A stretch of DNA of 64,000 nt from Umbilicaria muhlenbergii (Eukaryota; Ascomycota; Lecanoromycetes; Umbilicariales; Umbilicariaceae). Positions 1-11,842 of the stretch are shown here, in pieces. Within the stretch, counting starts at the first letter, position 1; every line of letters starts with the position of its first letter. A program made the translations under genes and the position numbers. A model generated the notes under the pieces. It did no database searches. It had not been told where the DNA came from and worked only from the letters and a program-made list of their open reading frames with translations. The stretch covers positions 3,251,072 through 3,315,071 of the forward strand of contig KK106983.1 of NCBI GenBank assembly GCA_000611775.1, in the 5' to 3' direction.

Positions 1-439
1 TTCAATGAACTACTGATCACATGTAGACTTGAATAAGCTAGAAGGTTGTAGACTTATGAGATTGCATTTAATACATGAGTTGAGCATGAGCTCTTAATTA
101 TGAATCTATCTGTGATTATATAAACTCTAGAAGACTCATGTGATTGAGGTGATTATAATGATTGAATTCTTAATCACTTCAAACAGCTCAATCACCTTGA
201 TTGAAGTGATCAAGATGTTTGAGCTCTCATTGACCTTGATCACTTCAATCAGTATCAGCTGTTCACTGCAAGCATGTGTGAGCATTCAGTGTACAAAACT
301 CATCAGGTGCTAGTTCAGCATAAGAAAAGTTATACTTAACAACAACATGATCTTATGAAGGTAACTTTCATTAGTGAATCAACCTCATAAAAGAGCTCAG
401 TTAATGAACATCACTTCTGACACTTCATAAAAGTGATCA

Positions 440-1297
440 CATCTGCAATTTGACAGCCTGCTCAAAAATAAGATTTTAGTTACTAGTACTTTATGCGCTC
501 AGAGCACTCTCTGAGCAGTAAATGAGCTTATACAAATCTTACACTTTAAATAACTATTATACCTTTATGAATAATAAAAAACTTTTTATTGAAAAGTTTT
601 AGATCTCTTTATTCTGTACACTTTACAAACTAAAGATTTCTTCATAAGTTTTATTTTGCAATAGTTATGAATTAAAAAACTTTTAACTAATTATAAATAT
701 ATTAGCATATTGAATAACTATTGCGCTTTTATACTTATGATATAACTTTCAGTTTATAAGTTGTAGAGAATAAGCTGTTTAAGAGTTTTTTTATACAAAG
801 TTTCTTTTTATGTGTTGTTGTTGTTGAGTTATTCAAAAAGTCATTAAAAGTCTGTTTATTAATGTTTTGATTTTCGTCACTGAAAGTTTGAAATCAATGT
901 ACCTTTTTAACAACAACAGTTATAAAAAAACTTTCAGTTATAAAACTGTTTAATAGCTTCTTCTCTACACTGGCAACTTATAAGCTGAAAGTTATATCAT
1001 AAGTATAAAAGCGCAATAGTTATTTAATATGCTAATATATTTATAATTAGTTAAAAGTTTTTTAATTCATAACTATTGCAAATTAAAACTTATGAAGAAA
1101 TCTTTAGTTTGTAAAGTGTATAGAATAAAGAGATTTAAAACTTTTCAATAAAAAGTTTTTTATTATTTATGAAGGTATAATAGTTATTTAAAGTGTAAGA
1201 TTTGTATGAGCTCATTTACTGCTCAGAGAGTGCTCTGAGCGTATAAAGTACTATTAACTAAAACCTTATTTTTGAGCAAGCTGTCAAGTTGCGGATG
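440..1297. mobile_element. Long-inverted-repeat (fold-back/MITE-like) element, copy 1
   Basis: The left arm starting CATCTGCAATTTGACAGCC at 440 is matched in inverted orientation by a right arm ending at 1297. The two arms are each about 300-340 bp and roughly 95% alike by eye, so the element is almost one large palindrome around a core at about 780-985. The core itself has weaker inverted symmetry (TGTTGTTG against CAACAACA). A perfect 7-bp hairpin, CTCAGAG-CACT-CTCTGAG, sits about 58 bp inside the left end (498-515) and is mirrored near the right end. No protein is encoded, so it is non-autonomous. I could not identify a clear target-site duplication, so the superfamily is open. Confidence 0.75.
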
Positions 1298-1397
1298 GCC
1301 TGCTGAGAATAAAAATCACAAGCCTGATGAGGGCAAGAAGAAAAGTAAATAAAATAATAAATATAAAAACAAATCACTGAAGGCTTCTGTAATAAAG

Positions 1398-1985
1398 CAT
1401 CTGCAATTTGGCAGCCTGCTTAAAAATAAGGTTTTAGTTAATAATACTTTATGCGCTCAGAGCACTCTCTGAGCAGTAAATGAGCTCATACAAATCTTAC
1501 ACTTTAAATAACTATTATACCTTTATGAATAATAAAAAACTTTTTATTGAAAAGTTTTAGATCTCTTTATTCTGTACACTTTATAGACTAAAGATTTCTT
1601 TATAAGTTTTAATTTGCAATAGTTATGAATTAAAAAACTTTTAACTAATTATAAATATATTAGCATATTGAATAACTATTGCGCTTTTATACTTATGATA
1701 TAACTTTTAGTTTATAAGTTGTAGAGAATAAGCTGTTTAAGAGTTTTCTTATACAAAGTTTTTTTTTATGTGTTGTTGTTGTTGAGTTATTTAAAAAGTC
1801 ATTAAAAGTCTGTTTATTAATGTTGTGATTTTCGTCACTGAAAGTTTAAAATCAATGTAACTTTTTAACAACAATAGTTATAAAAAAACTTTAAGTTATA
1901 GAACTGTTTAATAGCTTCTTCTCTACACTGGCAACTTATAAGCTGAAAGTTATATCATAAGTATAAAAGCGCAATAGTTATTCAA
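1398..1985. mobile_element. Fold-back element, copy 2 (right arm truncated)
   Basis: From 1398 the sequence repeats copy 1 in direct orientation at roughly 97% identity by eye: left arm, core, and the first part of the right arm. It leaves the match at about 1985, just after GCGCAATAGTTATT, so most of the right arm is missing. Many differences from copy 1 are C/T or G/A transitions. Only about 100 bp (1298-1397) separates the two copies. The high identity suggests that they arose recently compared with the decayed retroelement next door. Confidence 0.7.
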
Positions 1986-2025
1986 AGTATGTGACTTTTT
2001 TTGAAAGATTTTTCGCTGTTGAAAA

Positions 2026-2068
2026 CTTGAATTAAATATAACTTAACTTGAATTAAATATAACTTAAC
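2026..2068. repeat. Short tandem duplication of a 21-bp unit
   Basis: A unit of the form CTTGAATTAAATATAACTTAA occurs twice back to back just beyond the truncated end of fold-back copy 2. It lies inside unassigned AT-rich sequence. Nothing indicates a function. Confidence 0.6.
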
Positions 2069-3399
2069 AGCAACAGCAGTTATGAAGAAACTTTTAGTTT
2101 AACATTAATAGAGAATACTGTTTTTTATAATTTATGCATTGAAAGTTTCTTCATATCTGTTGAGGTGCAAAAGTTATTAAAGTGTGTAAATTTTTAAGTG
2201 ATGAAAATCTTGAAGTTCTTTAAATATTCAGAACTCAACACTTATACAGTGCTTTCAGACTCAACAAATCATGATTTTTTATTGCAGAAAAGTGAATTTT
2301 AGCAAAAGTTTACTTATTATAAGTTTTACTGTTATTATAACACTGTGTGTGTACTTATTTAAACAATTGTTTTAATAACTGTTTTTTTATCACAAAATTT
2401 TGATGTTCCGCTCAAGATTTAAGGTTGAGCTCAAAGCGCTCAGAGGGTGCTAAGAGCGGCTGTTAGCTGAGACATGAGATCAGAAGCTCAGAGCGCTCAA
2501 AGTGTTAAAAATTAACTCAGAGTTAACTTGCTAAATTGCTGATGATGAGCTTTATCAAGTCAGAAAGTCAGCAAAGATCTACAAATCATCAAAGAATAAA
2601 GCTGCAGAGAAGCATCAGAAAGACTTAACATGATGATGATTAATTGCATAATCTGCACCTCAAGGAAAAGAACCTGCTCACTCAGAGCAGTCAGAGGTTT
2701 TGTGAAAGATTAAGTCAGAAAGTAAGTTTCTTATACTAGTTGATAATGTCAGAAGTTAATGCCCTTTTACAGTGAAGACCCTTCATGAAATCAAACATTA
2801 TCAGCTTATAAAAGAGCTGCTTATTTTAAAAGCTGCATTTCAACATTTGATACATGAAATCATGATCAATCTGCCAGGCATGCAGAACATTAATGTTAAG
2901 AAAATACATTAACAGAAGACTGCTCTGCTGATGTTGCAGAAGTCAACAGAGGTGTTGTTGATTTCATTTTTTAAGAGTAAATTGTCTGAAATACAAAGTA
3001 ATGCTAAAGTTAATGCCCTCACGCAGATATCAATTTGCTCATCATTCATGAAAAGTGAGTCACTATTCAGAGTAAGAATATGATTTTAACAAAACATCTC
3101 TTGCTTCTTGACTCAGGTGAAAATCTTGTGCTGTATATTATTAAAATGCAGGATTCAAGGGCTATACCTGCTTCAAGGCAGCATGATGACTGAAGAAGTA
3201 ATGTTAAATGATAATACTTAAATTGTTTCTGTAGGATAGGATACTAATGTAGTAATAAGAATGTGAAACTTAAACTGAGATCACTCTGACCTGCATAAAT
3301 GATAACCTTAATGCGCAAAAGTAAAGTTTTAACCATTGTGTGAATAAAATGCATCATGTATAAAGGCTTGACAGGTCCTGCAGGATCTTTAATGTCTTA

Positions 3400-6090
3400 C
3401 TTTATTACTCATCTTGACTTGACATGTCAAGATGAGTTCAAAATCACTGAGACACTGTCACCTGACTCAACTTAACTCAACTTAACTCAGTGTTACCTTG
3501 ATCTGCAGTGACAGCTTACTCTCCTTCAAGAAGTCATTCCTTGACTATTTCTCAGTGAAACTGCTTAATCAGAGAGTTGATGCTCTAGGATTAATCACAG
3601 CAGTGAAGAAATTTACAGTCATAACATGCTTAAAGTTCTCAAGATCACTGAGCGCTCTGAAGAAATATCTTGATCTTATCAAGTATCTTTAACAATACAT
3701 ATCAAAATATGCAGCAATCTCAAAGTCACTTCAGGAATGAAAAATGCTATTAAACAAGATTATTAAAGAGCAGTCAAGTAAGTCAGTTAAAGAGATAATG
3801 AAAAAGAAGTTAATTAATAAAGTAAAGATAAATATGTCAACCTCATGAGAGCTTGAGGCATTCAATCAACTTCAGACAATGTTCTCTCAGTCAATCATAT
3901 TAACTCACTTTGATTCAACTCATCAGCTGTACATTGACTTAAATGTGTCAAAAGAATTCAGGTTCAGTGCTCATGTTTATCATCACTGAAGTGATGATAA
4001 AATCAAGGCAGAATCAGCTTCAGAGGTGAAACAAAAAAACATGAAGTTTATATGTTTTCTCAACAGGCTGCTAATGAATGTTGAGATTAAGTACTGACTC
4101 ACTGAGCTGAAAGTAGCAGGTTTAGTATGAGTTGTTCAGAAGATTCAGCACATGATTGAGTCAATTATTAAAGTCATAATAATATACACTGATCACTCAG
4201 TCACTGTCAACATTGTATGTCAGTCAAGCTTATCAATAACATTAATTGAGAAGATGAATTTACATTTTATCTGAGCATCTGAATACCTTTAATGCTTTCA
4301 CCTTGATGTTCACTACAAGTCAGAAAAATTTAACATGATATTAAATGCACTATTCAGACTGACTGACTGAGATTATCATCAGAAATCAGACATATCAACT
4401 TTAAACACTCTTTACATGACATGATCTTATAACACTGAAGTGGCTGTGTATTTAATATCATTAATTAAGTTAAATGAAGAGTTCTAAAAGCGCCTCATTA
4501 CTGAATACAACAAGGACGCTTGATGAATAAGAGTTAAAACAATGATTAAAATTAATATCAAGCTACATGAGAACACCTCAGCTTTATCATATAAAGTAAT
4601 AAATGACTTGATTTACTACAAGAACTTTGAAATCAGTCTTTAATTAAACATCTCAAGTGTAAAAGACTTGAAAAAAAGAGTTATTTCAACAGGCACATGA
4701 TAAGTTAAAACACTTTAAATATGTAAAAATGCATGAGCATCTCACAGAGGAATTGTACTTCTTTAATTTTTTAAAAAAGCTTCATGAGTTTATCTGCTCA
4801 TGCCCTCAATGTCAGCTCTGTCAAATACTCAAGCATAAATCATATAATGCTCTTCAATTAATTCTGATGTCTTCATAGCCTTTTCACATCATTTTATTAA
4901 ACTTCATACTGAGACTGCCTGTAACACCTCTGCTGAAAGAATACAACTGCATAATGTCTTTAACAGACAAATTCAGCAAAGTGATAAACTTTATCCCTGA
5001 CAAAATCACATGAAAGAGTGCACAATAAGTTATAAAGTTTTTTAATCATTTAACTCTTATGAACTGAGGCCTCCTCAAGGCAATCTTGATAAACAGAGAC
5101 TCAAAATTCATGACAGAAATATAAAAGAGCATCTTTAAACAATTAAAAGTTAAATCATTACTTTCAACAGCATATCACCCTCAGACAGATGATAACTCTG
5201 AAATTATAAATTAAACAGCAGAGATCACTTTATGATACTTTTTGATGACATTGAAGGACATCAGTGATTGAGTCACAGTATTATCAAGAATACAGATGAC
5301 TCTGAACAACTTTATAAAGTATTTCAACATCATTAAAACCTCAACTGAAGTTTTTTATGAATTTTAAATCAAAGAAGCACTCAACCTTCTATGAGTCAAC
5401 AAGAACAGTGACTCTACAAATGAAGTAACTTTAAGAAATATTTAAGATGTCAATCCTGCAGACTTAATGACAGTAATGATGAAATATAAATCAACAGCAG
5501 TTGATGCAAAGGATATTATTACTTTTGCTGTCATACATATGAAGAAGTACTACAACAGCAGATATACATTAAAATTCTTCAAGATTAATGACATGATCAA
5601 CTTACAATTACATTGAGGGTACATTATATCAAGCATTCAAAACAAGAAGATCAAACAGTAATTCATGAACTCATTTAAAATCATCAAGAGAATTAAACAC
5701 TTGACTTATAAATTAAATCTCTCCTCTTATTGATGAATTCATGATGTCATATTAATAGCTCACCTGAAAGATGTAATCACAGCTGATTTATATAATCAGC
5801 TGAGGTCAGATCACCTGTCATCAGTGATAATGAACAGTGATTTAAATCATTATGAAATTGAACATCTGCTCAAGAAGAGAACAAGATGCTCTGAACATGA
5901 TGATTGTGAAATAATCACTGAATACCTTGTACAATGAAAAGGCTACAGCCTTGAACATGACATGTGATATAACATCAAGAATCTGAGAAGTACAAGAGAT
6001 CTCATAAAGACATATGATAATGCACATGTGAGAGCTCAGGTTGAAGCACTGATGATCAGTGATGAAAGTTAACATCTTCAAGAAGAAATC
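3400..6090 (+). mobile_element. Ty3/Gypsy chromovirus fossil (heavily broken)
   Basis: Translated fragments on the plus strand recall, in the usual Ty3/Gypsy order: the end of reverse transcriptase (about 3,490-3,830, with LLNQRVDALGL), RNase H (about 3,850-4,440, with LYIDLNVSKEF), the integrase zinc-binding region and core (about 4,700-5,450, with CPQCQLCQ), and a C-terminal chromodomain (about 5,870-6,080), which marks the chromovirus branch. Gag and protease may lie upstream in 2.4-3.4 kb but are not recognisable. I could not pair LTRs. The copy is old: no open stretch is longer than about 65 codons in this region and the breaks number in the dozens. It is a non-functional fossil. Confidence 0.8.
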
Positions 6091-6599
6091 AATAAAAGAT
6101 TCTTTAAGATTTTTTAAATTCTCATCACATGATTCTGATTGCTCTGCATGTTATGAATAACACTTAATGAAGCATACTTATCATATTATGAAGCATCATA
6201 CATGACATGCTCAGAGAAATCCCTCATTGAATGACATGTGAAGTTGAAATAATTTATTATTTCACTGCTGAACACAATGAACCTTCTCTTATCTTTAAAT
6301 AATACAACATCATCATGTATTCATTTGCTCAACATATTACAGGGTACCTCCTCTTGTTCTTAAATATTACATCAGAGAATCTCACTTCTTTTATTATAAT
6401 TACTACAGTGAACCTCCTCTTGTTTATGAACAATACAGCATCATCATATAATCATCACTCAACATTTTACAGTGAGTTTTAAATCAATCATCAGTTATCT
6501 ATCATTACTCATCACTCATAACACAAGAAATAATCATGATAAAATCACATGATGTTGTGATGAGAGATCAACTCACAGCACACATTTATCACATGAGCA

Positions 6600-7800
6600 T
6601 ATTAAGCAGGCATAATTTCAAGAACCTTTATTATAATGACAGAGACAAAGTAAATCCTGATGATGAAGTTTAATATTATGCAAATAAAAACAGAGGCTCA
6701 TGTAATCTGTATAATAAAGATGATGAGCTCATCAAGATTAACTGACCTGATGAAATCATGATTAATTCACAGGAAGTCATCATGAGTGTTTTTACAAAAG
6801 TGACAGTAAGATCAGTCACAGCTGAGCAAGTCACAGAAGACATCAATGATAATAATGATAATAATGAGCCTTTAAACTTGATCAAGATATCACTCAACAT
6901 TACTTATGATAAAATTAATCATCATAAAGCCTGATTGAGGGCAAATGAACATAAAGAGGAGGATTTCAGCATTAATAAAATGATGCAGATAATAAATGAG
7001 GATATGAAGAAAGTTAATTAAACTCTGATAAATTCATTCTGAAGAATGAACCTGAAGGAAGAAGAATGACTGCACATGAATATAAAAAAATATAAGCATG
7101 AGTGAATAATTCAGTATTTATTTGATATATATAAATTCATGATCACAGCACTCTTTCTCCTGCTTAATTTTTTATCAATTGTAACAAAGAATGCCTTAAG
7201 GTCTTCTTTAATGAAATCAGAAAAAAATGTAGTGATTTTAAGAATTTCATGCAGCATCATTCATGATGAGTAAACTCATAAATAGTGAAAAAAGCTGAAG
7301 AAAGAGAACAAGAGGATTATGAAATATTAAGTCTTCATCAATCATATAACTTACCTGATGATAAGAGATACAGGCTTTAAGATCACTGATGAATTTAAGA
7401 TTTAACATGAGACATGCAAATCATGTGCAAGTATTATATATCAAACGTGTCAGGATCACTCATCATGAAGAATAAAGTTATTTAACTTATAAACTTTTAA
7501 ATCAAGGACATGCGCGCTGCTCACTTCATACAAATGTGCAATAATCACTGCACATGACTTTATCAAGCCTACATTAAGTGATGAAGAGATTGAATCACTT
7601 TTATTAAAACATGAATGATCTGAGAATGAAACTTGACACAAAGGGAATAAATCATAAGCCTTTATCAGATAAAGTTTTCTGATGATGTAATCAATGTTAT
7701 TATCAACACCTGCACATCAGACAAGCTTAACTACTGAAGTGAAGCTGTGAGAATCTTTAAGAAGAATGAGCACAAGCTTAATAATTCATTCTTGATCTAA
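6600..7800 (+). repeat. Unassigned degenerate protein-like sequence
   Basis: Downstream of the chromovirus, the plus strand again shows discontinuous stretches with protein-like composition (for example an acidic Asp/Asn-rich segment near 6,840-6,880 and Lys/Glu-rich segments near 7,280-7,330). They resemble the debris of another element rather than a host gene. I could not match them to a family. The sequence is decayed in the same CpG-free manner as its surroundings. Confidence 0.35.
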
Positions 7801-8384
7801 TCATGCTGTCATCAGTAATGACAGTCAGTGAGAAATGAAATCTGAGCACTGCTTAACATCATTGACTTTTTCTTTATTTATTTTTCTTATTCTTAAGACT
7901 TCTCTTCCTCTCCTGTCTTGAATTTCCTATGTAATCAGTGATTGCTTTATTAGCGGCATGATATTATCATGCATAACTCTCAGTGACACCTTTCTAAATA
8001 AGGTGAAACACGCTCTTAAAGAAGTTACAAGCTCATAGAGGTTATGAGCATGTTTAAAAGAAAGCATTTATTATGACTTTATCAAGACCTCACCTTCCCT
8101 TACCTTAACTTAGTGTAACTTAGTGAAGTGTAGCTTAATGAAGTCAGCATAAAAGCTGACTTCTTAATAAATAAAATACAACATCTTGATCACTCACAAC
8201 ACATATCAATAACTTTATTTATCATCAATAACACATCAGCTTGAATTAAAGTTGAGATATTCATTACATGTTAATAATTAAATATTATCAAGATGACAAT
8301 TCTACACTGTTACACTACATGTTATAATACAAGACAAATAATGCTGAAGAATCAACATACAAAGAGAAAGATAATTATTATAAT

Positions 8385-8579
8385 ATAATAATATATCAGA
8401 GTTAATGCTTTTTAAGTAACTTAATAATATATATAATAAAACTCTGCATCACTCCTTTTTTACTCCTTAATTATTAATTCTATATAGTTAAAACTATATA
8501 ACTTATATATATTTATATTTCATATTATCACATATCTTGACTATACTTTCTTTTCTAATAAGGGATATTATAACTTAAC
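8385..8579 (+). repeat. Left arm of a 195-bp inverted repeat
   Basis: This 195-bp stretch is a diverged inverted copy of 9303-9497. Shared blocks include GCTTTTTAAGT, AATAAAACTCTGCA and GATATTATAA. The two arms enclose about 720 bp, making a 1.1-kb unit like a non-autonomous TIR element or two opposed solo repeats. This arm is the more AT-mutated of the two: where they differ it usually has T or A where the other has C or G. Confidence 0.65.
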
Positions 8580-9302
8580 AAAAAGTAAATTTAAAGTTTA
8601 ATTTATTATTTTTTAAAGAAATTAAATAAGATTATCTTAAATAATCTAATTATAACTGTGTTAAAAGCAAACACTGATTATTTCTTTTATGAGACAACAG
8701 AAAAGCTTTATTGTGAAGTAATTATTATTATTATTATAAAGTAAATGATAAGTTAATTTTAATACTTAAAGTGTAACAGTTAATCATTAAACCTTGATTA
8801 CATAAAGCTGTTTTAAGATAAATTAAAAAACTTATCAAGTACTTTATGTCACTGAGGCTTGAAGTTATTACTAATAATGTATAATTATTATATTAAGTTA
8901 AGCATGAAGCTTTTAACTACACAGAAGTTGAGTTTATTTATATAATAATTTACAGACTCTCTGCTCATGATGATTAAAATAATTGAAGCTTCAATAAACT
9001 CAATTAACTTAATTATCTTTTAATTATAATAATTGAAGTGATTAAAGCTTTGATCAGCTCAATCAACTCAATCACTTTAAATCATGATTATTTCACTCTG
9101 AATAACTAAGTAGTCTAGCTGATTAAGCTTATTATAACATTACACTTCACTGATGATAAAGAAAATAAATGATATTTTAATATTATTCTGTTAATTTTTC
9201 ATTATCATATCTTATTTTACTTTAAAAGTTTAATGTAATTGATTTTAAATTTATATCTTATCTCAGACTGTCACCTTTTTAAAAGGTAAAATTTTTAAAA
9301 TT

Positions 9303-9497
9303 GTTAAATTATAATATCTTTTACTAGAAAAAGAGGGATAGTCAGGGTATGTGACAGCATAAGATATAAATATATATAAATTATATAATTCTAATTATAT
9401 AAAACTAATAACTAAAGAGTGAAGGAGGGAGTGTTGCAGAGTTTTATTATGTGCATCAAGTCACTTAAAAAGCGCTAGCCTTGATATGTTATTATAT
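9303..9497 (-). repeat. Right arm of a 195-bp inverted repeat
   Basis: Inverted partner of 8385-8579, ending about 150 bp before the CUB1 stop codon. It keeps more C/G, including GCTAGCGC-like sequence and CCC runs on the minus strand that read as T-rich in the left arm. It therefore looks less mutated, consistent with weaker decay towards the gene. Confidence 0.65.
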
Positions 9498-9643
9498 GAC
9501 AGAACTGTTGTTTCTCTAGAATTTTATAATACAAGTTTTGTTCATGAAAATTTTATTGCTGTAATGCTTTCTGGTCTACTATACAAGCTATTGGATGAGA
9601 TGTTATTCTCTGATGTGTGTTAAGAGAATCATTGTAAAAATAA

Positions 9644-11379
9644 TTAGTCTGAGTCTCCCTCAGCGTCAACCCGAAGCTCGTAGTTCAACTCAAAGCACTC
9701 CGCCAACAGAGCATTCACACTACCCTGCCCCTCAGGTATATCGGACCCGACGAGAAATTTCCCATCCACCCGCATGTTGTCAATTGAATTTAGCTACATG
9801 AGTCAGTGCCAAGCTATCTCAAGACCGGGCGATGGTCAGGAGAAAAGAACACACCTTCATGCTATAAGGGTATAACTCGCGAGGTGATGATACGCCGCCA
9901 GACCTCTTGACTTCAAGCAGACACCGCCGCAGGGTTTGAAGTTGGTTGAAGACTGGTAACAAGGCCTCAGATACCGGCTCCGATGCAATGATCAGACTAT
10001 AAATGTATGCATAGCTGCGGCGAAGCAGGTACAGGAGAGTCTAAAGTTGTCAGTCATACCATAGCAGTTCGGTGAAATGAGTTGAGAAGATGACTAACTC
10101 TTTGAGCATGCAGATCCGCCTTATTCCCCTGATCATCTTCAAAATTGCCGTTGATCCGAGCTTCGTCTACTCTGTCGAGCTGACGCTGGTAACTATACAG
10201 ATCTGTCTCTCGCAATGACCACGCTTGCGTAAGTGACAGCTTCTCCAGCGAGTTTCGAATGCTGCGGAGTTTTTCGTAGGTTGTTCTGAATCTTTCGTCT
10301 ATCTTGCCTTGCCTGGAAACCGTTAGTCACACAGATGACCGCGATTGATGGCGTTGGCCTCACCTGTCCAGTACTATCTCGGCCCACTTTAGGCAACGCG
10401 CCAGAAGATCACCAACAATTTGCTGTCCTTCTGGGGCCGTACTGTCCTCGGCAAGGAATTGTCCCTTCACTGTGGTGGCTTGAATATCCTTCAGTTGGGA
10501 TTGGAAGCCCTGGACCTCCGCTGCTGGGAACTAGATCACTTGTTAATATAAACCATATTGAAGCTTAGAATTAGCTTCATACGTTCTGCCGAGTATTTGC
10601 CGCTGATATAGAGCGTAGAATCGAGACCAGTTTCTCATGCACAGGAGTCAAGGCGGGTGAAAGGCTTGCCAACGGTTCTTGCAGCGCAGAGAGAAGATAC
10701 TGGCACGTGTCCAGCCGGTTCTCGAGGAGAGTCAACAGATGCGGCGAATACGTATCTTTCCCTCGCTGTAAAGTTTCTCTCATCGAATCGAAAGTATGGC
10801 TGATGGACACGAGGTCCTTGGCGGAATAGAAGGCGGCCTCCTTCAGATGATCTAACAGGCGCTGAATACAAGTTAGAATGGACGGGCGATGTGTCAGAAT
10901 GGTCATACCCTGATAGTCGAAGTCATTGCATACCTAGATAGACCCTGTCAGTTGTTTTGCTATGCGGGCTCGGCTGAAGCAAAATGGCTTACACCGCCGG
11001 AGCTTCATTGTTGCGTCCAATTGTCAGAAAGAACAAGGATATGAGTTGGAAGCAATCGTCGAGCACATTGTCCACTGCGTATCTCTCGTTAGCCTCCACG
11101 GTTGCTTAGAACTTGCAGCTTCTCCAATCAAGCGGGCAAAGGGCAGTCACGCGGACCTCTGTTTTGTTCCAGCGGTTTGTCATGCTCTGCGCGGATGACG
11201 TTCAAGAGGTGTACTTGTTCAATGACCTGCTCGTACAGGTGGAGGACATCATACGACTTGATGTACGTCGATCTGTCCTGCTTCAGAAGGGACAATTGAT
11301 CGCGGAGGTAGAGCACACTGTCCAGGATAGGCTGTTCCTTAGGGTCGAGTGGGGCCCGCACAGCCGGAGAGTCGCTCAT
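9644..11379 (-). CDS. CUB1: UPF0662/DUF2408 protein, CUB1-like
   Basis: Fungal UPF0662 family protein, related to yeast YPL260W/Cub1; the molecular role is poorly known (copper and bleomycin phenotypes in yeast). I model eight exons: 11157-11379, 10993-11074, 10909-10933, 10583-10861, 10364-10515, 10099-10312, 9855-10040 and 9644-9793. They sum to 437 codons (436 aa) with all phases matching. The family signature runs through the protein (LDSVLYLRDQL, NNEAPAVYAM, RLLDHLKEAAFYSAKDL). The start MSDSPAVR is the first ATG before the conserved region. Exon 3 is only 25 nt. The gene is the last one before the AT-rich island, and its 3' UTR must lie inside it. Divergent from RPP1. Confidence 0.85.
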
Positions 11380-11842
11380 GTTAGACTTCTCGCACTGCAG
11401 CGTACGCAATATAACATGGCGCTGCTGCTGAGGGTGCGGACTTCTGGTTTCTGCAGTGGTGGACTTTGGAGTGTGGAGTGCGGAGTATGGAGTGCGGAGT
11501 ATGGAGCGCGGAGTATGGAGTGTGGCCTGGCCTGCCGAGGAGGTTGAGCTGGCCGCACTCTACTGAGGATTATTGCATGTCGAGGTCTGAGGGTCGGCGC
11601 TTACCTTATCTGACCTATCTTAGCGCCGAGCCATCCAGACACACGACACATGCCAGACTGCCCCTCTCTTAGCCCCAACTCTGCAGCCCAGTCTCGCTAG
11701 GTAGCGTCTCCCAAAGCAAGCGAGCGATGCCCTACCCTTGAATTCACAAAATTAATAGCCAAAGCCGATATTCCATCAATCTCAATTCGACTTCCCATTG
11801 TCAACGACATCATCACTCAACCAACCCGCACGAACAGTCGCC
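11380..11842. promoter_or_regulatory. CUB1/RPP1 divergent promoter region
   Basis: 463 bp between the start codons of two divergent genes. It contains the GGAGT-type repeat at 11467-11525 close to CUB1 and a pyrimidine-rich stretch near the RPP1 start, the usual form of a ribosomal-protein gene leader. No coding feature seen. Confidence 0.5.
11467..11525. repeat. GGAGTRYG-type minisatellite
   Basis: About eight imperfect 7-bp units of the type GGAGTGT/GGAGTGC/GGAGTAT/GGAGCGC in a row, partly organised as 14-bp doublets. It lies about 90 bp upstream of the CUB1 start codon, so probably in its promoter or 5' UTR. Confidence 0.75.

Larger units (their letters stand above)
1..9643. other. AT-rich, CpG-poor repeat island
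   Basis: The whole stretch is AT-rich, lacks any intact long reading frame and almost lacks the dinucleotide CG, while CA/TG, TCA and TGA are plentiful. This is the look of a transposon-filled compartment decayed by C-to-T mutation (repeat-induced point mutation or methyl-cytosine deamination). Recognisable content is listed separately: a fold-back element and a partial copy, a chromovirus fossil and an inverted-repeat pair. The rest (1-439, 1986-3399, 6090-8384) is unassigned degenerate sequence. Short motifs such as TTGATCACTTCAAT recur near 140-250 and again near 8980-9080. The boundary with normal sequence is within a few bases of the CUB1 stop codon. Confidence 0.85.

Noticed and set aside
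6100-6500. Possible 3' LTR behind the chromovirus fossil
   Set aside because: Sequence after the chromodomain could hold an LTR, but I found no matching copy upstream, so ends cannot be set.
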